64,000 bases of DNA from Cordylochernes scorpioides (lineage: Eukaryota > Arthropoda > Arachnida > Pseudoscorpiones > Chernetidae). The DNA lies in assembly GCA_030710605.1 (NCBI GenBank), contig CP092882.1:14203677-14267676 (forward strand). Direction: 5' to 3'. Both the position numbers and the translations under genes were made by a program. How positions within the stretch are numbered: the stretch's first letter is position 1; each line of letters starts with the position of its first letter. This document shows positions 42,275 to 50,993 of the stretch, piece after piece. Under the pieces are notes generated by a model. That model made no database searches, had not been told where the DNA came from, and saw only the letters and a program-made list of their open reading frames with translations.

Positions 42275-42565
42275 TGTTATTTTGCTGCTTAAATAATTTT
42301 CTAGGAATTTATATTAAACAAAAGATGTCTGCACTTATAAAAGAAATAAAGTTTATTTTTCTTCCTTAAGAATATTTACATGCAAACCAAGCAAAACTAA
42401 AATTAAAATTAAAAATTGAACGAACACAATTTACATATCTCTTGACAGAATGAATTTACATTTTCTTGGTCAAAAAACAATAGAAAAATAAATTAATTAA
42501 TATTCAATTATTATCTAATATTCAATCACTCATATTTAATTATTTTTATACGTTCATCCACATCA
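42275..42565 (-). repeat. 3' LTR of the scrambled Gypsy element
   Basis: 291 bp, nearly identical to 44874-45163 (an A-run length change and a few substitutions). Confidence 0.9.
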
Positions 42566-42595
42566 ACTCCCCCTTTTTTAAGATAGCAATACTCA

Positions 42596-43612
42596 TTAAG
42601 GTACATATCTATCCGGTGGTCTCCTCTCTCGTAGTGGATATCTCCGGGAAGGTGTAGATTCAGTCGGTGGTCCAGGTGTAGATTCTGCTACTATTGTAGC
42701 AGGAGTCAGGGGACTTGACGTCTGAGGCCTTGGGTAGCTTATTCCTTCTTCTGATGATGAAACATCCTTTCTCTCCATACTTCTCCTCATATAGTTAGTG
42801 TGTACTTTCTTTTCAATTCCATCAGTTTCTATCATACAGCTGTTGCTTCCCACTATTCTCTTTACAATCCCAAACATCCATTTCGGTTTTCCTCTTTCCA
42901 TCCATCTGTATCTTACTCTATCATTTATTTTGTAGCTATTGTTCTGTTTTTTATTTTTCAATCTCCCCACTCTTACTGATTTCTTGCTCAACATGGAAAT
43001 CTTTGTTCTAATCTCGCGATTTAAAAATATTCCAGCAGGGGATTTTTCCGTTCTAGTCAAAGGACTCAATCTATATGCATATAATGCCTTTATCAAAGCA
43101 AACTCAAGGGGTAATTCTCTTTCCTCCGAAATAATTCTTTTCATAGCTTTTTTTATCTCTCTTACAGACACTTCCGCTAGTCCGTTGCTCTCCGGATGGT
43201 AAGCGGGGCTAAACATCGCATGTATGCCATTTCTTTCGAAAAATGTCTTTATTTCATAACTTCTAAACGGGGGCCCATTATCCATTACCGCCACCTCCGG
43301 GATACCATATCTCGCTAAACATTCTCTCAAAAAGTCTATGCAGAATCCCGCCGATGTATTTGGAACTATTTGACATTCTATCCAATTAGAATGCGCATCC
43401 ACTAATATCAAAAAAGTTTTTCCCGCAAAATAGAAATAGTCGAGATGAATTCTCTTCCAAACTTTGTTTGGTGGAGTCCACTCAGTGAATTCCTGGTTTG
43501 GCAGCTTTGATGTGTTTTCCATACAAGTGCTACAGCTTTTAGACAGTTTCTCAATTTGCTCATCCATTCCCGGCCAATATACAGAACTTCTGGCCAGAGT
43601 CTTCATTTTATT
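42596..43612 (-). pseudogene. Integrase domain of the scrambled Gypsy element
   Basis: 336 open codons on the minus strand. They start abruptly inside the HHCC region (LARSSVYWPGMDE, then CSTCMEN), so the two His of the zinc site are missing. The catalytic core follows: the first Asp in IHLDYFYFAG, the second in VMDNGPPF, the Glu in HPESNGLAEVSVREIKK. A C-terminal basic tail ends RRYPLRERRPPDRYVP. The frame itself is intact. Confidence 0.85.
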
Positions 43613-43621
43613 TACTTTTAA

Positions 43622-44860
43622 TTCTTTCTGCTATTCTTGTAAACAATTGGGACATATATCAACTGTTTGTCATTCAAAATCTAAGAATGGATATTTTCAA
43701 CCAAGAAAGAGAGGAATATCTAGTGAAGCGTCTGCCCACGGAGAATCATTTTCGGGAAAAAATGGTGAGTCCATCAATAATGTAGAATATTTGACTAATA
43801 AATTTGAGAGTATTTTGTATGTCTTCGACATAAAATTCTTAGCAGAAATTGACACTGGTGCGGCTTTAACAACTATGTCAAAAGATCTATTTTTAAAATA
43901 TTTTGAACATATTAAATTGTTTCCGCCTAAATGTTATTTAACCGATTATCAAGGAAATGGCATTTCCTCTATTGGAGAATGTAAAGTAGAAGTAAGATTT
44001 AAAAATAAAGTAGGCCATTTAAACTTAATAGTAACAAATATTAAAAATAATAAATTTCTCGTAGGAAAAGACTGGATAGTATATTTTGATATGGTACAAA
44101 TTAATGTCCAACAAAATAATAATTTTGATACTAATTTAATTTTTAATAAATATTATAAACTTTTCAAAGATATAGTCTTGCCAATAAAAGATATTTCCGT
44201 ACACATTAATGTAAAAAATAATTTTGCGCCAAAATTTTATAAATTTAGACCTGCTCCCTTTGCTATTAGGACTTTAATTGAAGAAGAACTATTATTTTTA
44301 TTAAATAATGATATTATTGAAAATGTAGTGGATAGCCCAATAGCTTAACCGCTGGTATGCGTCCCTAAGAAAAATGGCAAAATTAGAATTTGTGCGGACT
44401 TTAAAAGAACCTTAAATCCATTTATCGAGGATGTTAAGTATCCGATACCGAACATCGATAATGTTTTACATTCATTTTTTGGTAAAAGTATCTTTAGTAA
44501 AATTGATCTTTCAAGCGCATATCATCAGATACTTCTAGACGAGGAATCTCAAAAATTAAGTTATTTCTACCCATAAAGGCCTTTTTAAATATAAAAGGCT
44601 GCCCTTCGGTATCAAGTCCGGAGCGACTATTTTCCAAAGAACTATGGACAATATTTTTTCCGGTCTTAAAAATGTAATAATATATTTAGACGATATTCTT
44701 ATAGCATCGTCTGATGTAAATGAGCATATTTCAGATATTGAAACAGTCATGAATAAATTATCGGATTTTAATTTTTCAATTAATAAAGAAAAATCTTTGT
44801 TTTTTGTTGATGAAATCAATTATTTGGGACATAGAATAAATAAAAATGGAATCTATCCCA
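43622..44860 (+). pseudogene. gag knuckle-protease-RT part, inverted relative to integrase
   Basis: Order: zinc knuckle CYSCKQLGHISTVC (43632-43673), protease motif EIDTGAALTT (about 43848), then RT with FAPKFYKFRPAPFAIR, VPKKNGKIRICADFKRTLNP and the catalytic YLDDILIAS (44680-44706). It ends in YLGHRINKNGIYP at the junction with the primer-binding site. There is one nonsense codon (TAA at 44346) and a one-base insertion near 44556. It lies in the opposite orientation to the integrase and the LTR polarity. Confidence 0.85.
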
Positions 44861-44873
44861 TCCTCGTCGCCAT

Positions 44874-45163
44874 TGTTATTTTGCTGCTTAAATAATTTTC
44901 TAGGAATTTATATTAAACAAAAGATGTCTGCACTTATAAAAGAAATAAAGTTTATTTTTCTTCCTTAAGAATATTTACATGCAAACCAAGCAAAACTAAA
45001 ATTAAAATTAAAAATTGAACGAACACAATTTACATATCTCTTGACAGAATGAATTTACCTTTTCTTGGTCAAAAACAATAGAAAAATAAATTAATTAATA
45101 TTCAATTATTATCTAATATTCAATCACTCATATTTAATTATTTTTATACGTTCATCCACATCA
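44874..45163 (-). repeat. 5' LTR of the scrambled Gypsy element
   Basis: 290 bp copy of 42275-42565. The minus-strand sequence beyond its end begins ATGGCGACGAGGATGGG, the primer-binding site also used by the element at 58840. Confidence 0.9.
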
Positions 45164-45774
45164 ATATATACAGTCTTCATTGGTGAGGTTCAACGCGGGA
45201 AAGAGAGAGAGAGAGAGAAAACAATATTCTCCCTTCCACAATACCTAAATTAAATCGTCAAATATTTTTTATCCTAGAAGAAAATGAGATGCAATTCCAT
45301 CTAATTAATGTTAATTATTGGTAATTATATTCTGACGCAACTCTCATTTTACAAAAGAAAGAAGTCATCAAAGAGCGTTAAGTAAAACAACAAATTCCTT
45401 TTCAATGCGGGGGGGGGGGGAAGTTGTTGGAATTAAAAATGTCAACTTGTTATTTACCAATATTCCTTTTTGGATAATTAGATATATACATTGTGCCAAG
45501 ACTTGGTTTTATTTAATGTTTAATATTTAATTACAACACACACACAAATATTTAAATTCAAGTTATTTGAAATCTTTAAGATACTTTTCAACGATATTTT
45601 AATTTTACATTTTTGACCATTTTAAATAGGGGGAAAAAAATGTGGGGGAGGCAGAAACTTGTGTGTGTTTTAATTGGAAATTGAATCTTTAGAAAAGACG
45701 TGTTTATACATTTAATTACAATATACCATTATAATATAAACTTTTAAAAACTATATACCCCCAATAATATATTA
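45164..45774. other. No recognisable feature
   Basis: AT-rich with a G10 run at about 45411; nothing assigned. Confidence 0.4.
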
Positions 45775-46095
45775 AATTATATAAAATGAAAGAATTTAAA
45801 AGCACGAATGTTTCTTTTATACATAATGCAAACTTCTACTGTCCTTACTGCGATGAAAAAATATATTGGGAGGGCTTGGCTCATCAGTGGTGAACCCTCC
45901 CAGCGGGTTCGCCAATTTAATCCACCAGACCGCTTCTCAGAGCTCTAATACTGTATTTGACGATTCTGCTTATATACGCAGGTGAGCCAAGCCCTCCCAA
46001 TATATTTTTCGTCGCAGTAAGGACAGTAGAAGTTTGTATTATGTATAAAAGAAACATTCGTGCTTTTAAATCCTTTCATTTTATATGTATAGATG
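45775..46095. repeat. Family A2 palindrome
   Basis: AAGAATTTAAAAGCACGAATG with TTACTGCGATG and GTGGTGAACCCTCCCAGC, then the inverted end GCAGTAAGGACAGTAGAAGT and CATTCGTGCTTTTAAATCC. The copy is shortened on the right side. Confidence 0.8.
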
Positions 46096-46209
46096 GCGCG
46101 TTATTGCTTTGTGTTAATATATTAAATTCCTCTATATCAATTTATTTTGATAATTTTGACAGATCTAAATTAAAGAATCCATATATATTCTAGCTATAAG
46201 TTGTCTTAG

Positions 46210-46625
46210 ATAAAATCACAATTATCCCCTTTCAAAAAAGTCCTTCCACACCTCTCTGAGGTCCCCCCTGAACCCTTGGAATATTCGACCAAATTCTGGT
46301 CCAAGGTGACTAACGTGGCAACGGCATCCATTTTCCAATGAAGAGCAACCTACCCACATATTCTCATTCCAAGCAATGGCCGCAGTCTTACAGAAAATTG
46401 ACATGGACCCAGAGCAGCAGCTTTACACACCCAAGATAGTGGACATTGCTGTGATAGAGATGTATGGAGACATCTGAGTGTCTTCATTGGACACGACAAC
46501 AACAACAGAAAATTGACATGGACCCAGAACAGCAGTTTTACACACCCAAGATAGTGAACATTGCTGTGATAGAGATGCATGGAGACATCTGAGACTCTTC
46601 ATTAGACACGACAACAATAACAACT
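46210..46625. repeat. Tandem pair, about 112-bp unit, possibly a LINE tail
   Basis: AAAATTGACATGGACCCAGA ... ACACGACAACAACAACAG occurs at about 46393 and 46507. The CAACAACAAC end resembles a LINE 3' tail, but no protein motif is clear. Confidence 0.6.
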
Positions 46626-46859
46626 GATCTACTGTCGCACTTGTCAAGATAAAATTGTTAAAGTCGTTAGAAACATTGAAGATAAAGTTAAAGATGTGAT
46701 TTCATCTTCAATTTATATATAAATCCAACCTACTATAATAAGTTTTACTATAGAAGAAGTATAAAGAAGTATGCAATATAGACAAGTATAGGACGATGAA
46801 TATAAGGGAAATATACAAGTAGGGAAATATTACTGTTGATATTTATCCCAAGTAGACAC

Positions 46860-46960
46860 AGTACAATCCATGATAATCATGGTGGGTAATGGAGCACGAC
46901 TGCGTACCTTGTTAGTACAACCTATATCTACCCAGTTAGGTTACTTACATTTACATTAGC
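46860..46960 (-). repeat. SINE tail fragment, copy 4
   Basis: CCATGATAATCATGGTGGG starts the fragment (complement of the SINE tail); body similarity fades after about 80 bp. Confidence 0.55.
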
Positions 46961-46994
46961 ATCTGTTCTGAAAATAGAGAAATATATATTTAAA

Positions 46995-47390
46995 TCTTTA
47001 TATAATAAAAGGCATATATTAGATTAAGTAAAAATATTTATTTGCCAATATTTCGGTTGGCTGAACACCAACCTTTGTCAAAACATTACAGTTTGTATAA
47101 ACAAACTCAACACCACATAACGTCATTATATTACAGTTAAAATAATTTTAAAAAATTCAAAGGAGGTGGAGAGGGTAAATTTGTGTATAAAAATATTTTT
47201 ATAAAAAATACTACTAGAATAAGTAGAATAATAACTGTAATATAATGAGACTATGCAGCGTTAAGTTTGTTTATACAAAATGTAATGCCTTGAAAAAGGT
47301 TGGCGTTTAGCAAACCGAAATATTGTCAAAAAATATTTTTATTCAATCCAATATATGCCTTCTTATTATCTAAAGATTAGCATCTGTATA
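46995..47390. repeat. Foldback family E, paired copies
   Basis: GATTAAGTAAAAATATTTAT, GCTGAACACCAACCTTTGTC and TTTGTATAAACAAACTCAAC recur inverted at 47255-47385, making a hairpin of about 390 bp, the longest E copy here. Confidence 0.7.
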
Positions 47391-47447
47391 TTAGCACTTA
47401 TCTCGAATTTGCAAGTAGATGACCATTGAAACCAATTTTTAGCATAT

Positions 47448-48354
47448 TTATTTTATTTATTGTTACAAAAGCACGAAGTCCAAAGGACTATTGTGCTGTG
47501 CTAGTATTATTTATATATATATGATTAATTATTTACACGATGGATTAGTATTGTTTTGTAAATTATTGTACAAATAGTTCTAAACTTAACAAAGTTCTCA
47601 TAAGATAGAGTATATACACAAAGAGAATTTGGTAATGTTTCAAAGTATCTATATACAATTTGATTAGTCAGAGGGCAAGATAAAAGAAGATGCTCTGGTG
47701 ATTCAACATCTAAGCGGCATTCACATGTTGGATCATTGATAGCATTCAGTTTGAATAGGAAACTTAAGAAGGGTCCTTTGCCAGTTAAGAATAATGTAGT
47801 GAATTTATCAGAGGAAATGAAATTTGGGACAGCAATTGGAAAGAATTTCTTGAACAGTTCATTAGATTGAGAAAGATAAAACTTAAATTTTAGATCCAGA
47901 TATAGTTTGTTTAATTCTTTTTGAAGGGGTTTTTTGAGTGTTCGATCTGTGAGAGAATTTGTCATATTATACTTTGTTTGTAATAATTCAAGATAATCGG
48001 ACAGTAAAGGGGTTTTCGCTAGTATATGTGTGATGTAAGAAGATGAAGTCCTATAAGCATGAATGCATCTAATAAGAATTTGATATTGTATAGAATTCAA
48101 CTTGGATCTTTTTGCTGCAGTGATAAAAGGAAACCAAATATTTGATGCATAGCTTATTGTAGAGCGTATCATAGCTTTATATAAGATCAATCTACGTCGA
48201 GTATCAATGCCCCAAGTACGTGCACATAATGAGAATAATATATTCTTAAGTTTCGTAGCTTTCATAATTATATTGTCAACATGTGTTCCAAAATTAATCT
48301 TATTCCTTTGTCTATGATTTTTAAAAATAACTCCCAAAATTTTAACAGTTTCTG
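47448..48354 (-). mobile_element. R1-like LINE, 5'-truncated
   Basis: A perfect 13-bp target duplication ATTTTTAGCATAT flanks it (47435-47447, 48355-48367). On the minus strand the ORF is followed by a short 3' UTR and an AATAAATAAAATAAAT-type tail at the left end. Confidence 0.85.
47525..48337 (-). pseudogene. LINE ORF2 C-terminal 270 codons
   Basis: An open reading frame covering the region after the RT catalytic motifs. LILYKAMIRSTISYASNIWF is the conserved 'thumb' stretch of Jockey/R1/I-type RTs. FLTGKGPFLSFLFKL and the zinc knuckle CECRLDVESPEHLLLSC (C-x-C, H-x4-C) end the protein. The endonuclease and RT palm were lost by 5' truncation. It has no internal stop, so insertion is fairly recent. 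Confidence 0.8.
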
Positions 48355-48390
48355 ATTTTTAGCATATACATGCTTTTGTACTAGCTAAAT

Positions 48391-48604
48391 TGTTGTAAGA
48401 TTTAGGTACTTACAGCTTGTATGAAGGCATGAGGACGTTGATGATTATATTATAATAACCTTTATTATCCATTTAGTAAAAGAAAGTTATAGTAGCGAAC
48501 ACATTTACAGTATATAGATAAGTGAGAAGAAGTAAACAAAACTGTAGTGATGATGATAAGACCAGTGTGGCCCTAGCCGTAGCCGTAGCATTCCGTTTCA
48601 AACA
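48391..48604 (-). mobile_element. Solo Copia LTR
   Basis: 214 bp, TGTTGTAAGATTTAGG ... CGTTTCAAACA, clearly related to the LTR at 56197-56404. A perfect 5-bp duplication TAAAT flanks it (48386-48390, 48605-48609) and no internal sequence remains: the usual result of LTR-LTR recombination. Confidence 0.9.
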
Positions 48605-48902
48605 TAAATGACTAAAAATATTTTTTAAGAAATTGCATTACGTTAATAATATGTCATACTAAACAATCCCGTGCTCTTCGTAAATTTTAACAGGTAGAAA
48701 AGAAGTATCAGATAAATACGAGATACAAGAAGTGAAAGTTATTTCAATTACAAATATTTTAAGGACAAAATGTTTTCATGATCATCCCACAAAATAATGT
48801 ATTTTAAAAGTTTAAAATACAGTTGAAAATTTATGAAATTGCTACACACTCTGAATTATCAGCATATTCAAATTCTTACGATTTTAAAAAATAACTAGAA
48901 TA

Positions 48903-49248
48903 TGTAGTCGTACTCTTCATTTTGACTATTTTAAACATGTTTAAAATTAAAAAATATATAATATTTTAAAAGTGTTTAAAAAACTATAATTTTATTAAAT
49001 AATGAATATGAAAAATAATATACTTCATTATTTTATTTATTTTATTTTATTTTAAAATCAATAATAATTTGTATATTGTTGATAACTCTGTGACCTAAAA
49101 ATATAGAAGTCATTAGATACGTAGTTAGTTCGTTGCTGGTAGATGTAAATATTAACCACCATTTTAATTTAACATTTTGTATTGTAAATAAAAAATAATT
49201 AATTTGATTTAAAAAGGCTAAGGCTATTTCTTTAAAACATCTACCACA
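48903..49248 (+). repeat. 5' LTR of the CsRn1-like element
   Basis: 346 bp; I noticed no difference from the 3' LTR on reading. Confidence 0.95.
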
Positions 49249-49292
49249 ATTGGTGAGCCGGAATTAAAAAAAACAATTAAATCAAGAAGAAC

Positions 49293-50126
49293 CTTTTCTC
49301 ACAGATCAAATAGAATCGTTGATAATAAAATACGATTTGGCCAATTTATCAAAAGAAGAAATTAATGTATTCAGACCGCATGCCCCGACTATAATTCATA
49401 ACTACATAGAATCAAGAATGGCTGAAACAATAGCTAACACTAATGAAACATTCAGAAAATTTTTCCCATTTGGAATTCCTTTCTATTTTCGTCCGAATTT
49501 TTATAACTCACAGTTCGTCACGGGTCATGGTAATTTTGGAGAATTTCTGTCGAGAATCGGGGCAACGGATGATCCTAGCTGTTTCTGTGGAAAAGAAAAC
49601 CAAGACTCAATGCATTTATTGATGGAATGTCCGATATTCCACAGCTACAGAAGTAATCATTTTTATCCCATCGAAGAGGTTTGCGAATTTGTATATAACA
49701 AAGACACTTATGTAAAATTCAATAGTTTTTGTAAGTTCATTTTAGATTTTCTCTTCTGTTTGAGAAAACCATAGTTTCAGTTTTAATTGTGTTTTTAACC
49801 GGTTATTGTGTTGTATATACTGAATTGTATATAGGTTGCTAAAATAATTTATTTTGGATTTTCTCTTCTGTTTGAGAAAACCATCGTGTGTGTTTCAGTC
49901 TTAATTCTGTTTTTAGTCGGTTATTGAGTTGTATATAGGTTGATAAAATAATCCATTTTGGATTTTCTCTTCTGTTTTTAGAGTGCCATCGTTTAAGTTT
50001 TAATTATGTTTTTAGTCCGGTTATTGTGTTGTATAAAATGAATTGTATATAATCTGCTAAAATGTATTTAGGCGCAAGTATCCCGAGCTGGGATATCGCG
50101 TCCGATATGTCAAATAAAATAAAATA
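49293..50126 (+). mobile_element. LINE 3' fragment inserted in the Gypsy leader
   Basis: A 9-bp duplication AAGAAGAAC (49284-49292, 50127-50135) flanks it. The 3' UTR has three tandem copies of a block of about 110 bp starting GATTTTCTCTTCTGTTT (about 49747, 49857, 49968), then an AAATAAAATAAAATAAA tail. Inserted after the Gypsy element. Confidence 0.85.
49319..49774 (+). pseudogene. LINE ORF2 C-terminus in the Gypsy leader
   Basis: 151 codons. FVTGHGNFGEFLSRIGATDD and the zinc knuckle CFCGKENQDSMHLLMEC (C-x-C, H-x4-C) match the end of Jockey/R1/I-type ORF2, as in the fragments at 18238 and 47525. All upstream domains are missing. Confidence 0.8.
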
Positions 50127-50159
50127 AAGAAGAACAAACATTATTATTAAAAATTCAAG

Positions 50160-50993
50160 ATGGCGACCGAAGAGGAGTTAACGAGCGGCGGCGGATCGGA
50201 ACCCTACCATGAAGCCTGCAAGGTAAGCATTAAAATACCTCCATTTTGGACAGATAAACCTGAAATTTGGTTTTATCAAGTTGAAGCTCAATTTAACATA
50301 AATGCGATAACATCCGAAGAAACAAAGTTTAATTACTTAATTGCACAACTTGAGCCAAAATACATTGAAAATATTTGGGACATAATTACTCTCGATAGTA
50401 AATTTAAATACACTGAATCTAAAACACGCCTTTTAAATATGTTTAAAGATAGTGAAAGTGTTCGAATTAAAATACTTATCTCAGGAATAGAACTTGGAAA
50501 TATGAAGCCAAGTTAATTGTTACAAAAATTGAGATCTTTAGCCACTAGTGATATATCTTCTAATTTAATTAAGACCTTATGGCTAGAGAAATTACCTGAC
50601 TCAATGAGAAACATATTGCTTGTAAGTGATGAAGATGTGACAAAATTAGCATCAATGGCGGATAAGATTATGGACATGACTTTTTCTCCTGATGTCTGTG
50701 AGGCTAGTTCTTCACAAACCTCTCATAATGTTATGGAGAACCTGTTAGAAAAAATATCTTCACTTGAAAAACAAGTAGCTGAAATTAACCTGTCAAGATC
50801 AAGGCCATCATTTAGAACTCAGCGCCAACGATCTAGATCCAGTAGCCGAATCCGTAGAAAATACGATCCAAATGGCGGCTTTTGTTATTACCACTTTCGA
50901 TTTGGAGCTCGTTGTATTCCTGAAAAATGCAAGCCTCCTTGCAAGTGGGTAATAAATAAGACGAATAATCAGGAAAACTCCATGCTGCCGTAG
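50160..50993 (+). pseudogene. gag of the CsRn1-like element, one nonsense codon
   Basis: Starts MATEEELTSGGG. FWTDKPEIWFYQVEAQF is the conserved N-terminal gag motif of this clade. A single TAA at 50514-50516 interrupts the frame, which continues without shift (LLQKLRSLA, LWLEKLPDSMRNIL). The zinc site CYYHFRFGARCIPEKCKPPC (C-x3-H...C-x3-C type) lies at 50882-50941. The frame ends at 50991-50993, overlapping pol by 25 nt in the -1 frame. One point mutation has probably disabled an otherwise complete element. Confidence 0.85.

Larger units (their letters stand above)
42275..45163 (-). mobile_element. Gypsy-type LTR element with inverted interior
   Basis: Two direct LTRs of about 290 bp (42275-42565 and 44874-45163) begin TGTTATTTTGCTGC and end CACATCA on the plus strand. 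They are flanked by ATATA on both sides (42270-42274, 45164-45168). A purine tract (minus strand AAAAAAGGGGGAGT) adjoins the left LTR, and a primer-binding site TGGCGACGAGGAT (minus) adjoins the right one. The element is therefore on the minus strand. Yet only the integrase end is minus; gag knuckle, protease and RT (43622-44860) lie on the plus strand. RNase H and parts of gag and integrase are missing. Confidence 0.85.

Noticed and set aside
43464..43620. Plus-strand ORF start upstream of the gag knuckle in the scrambled Gypsy
   Set aside because: This part is the antisense of the integrase gene; the real plus-strand coding begins near 43622.
46995..47385. Hammerhead in family E (TTGATAAAGG ... 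CCGAAA)
   Set aside because: The core has A in place of the invariant G after CTGAN, and no credible cleavage triplet with stem I follows.
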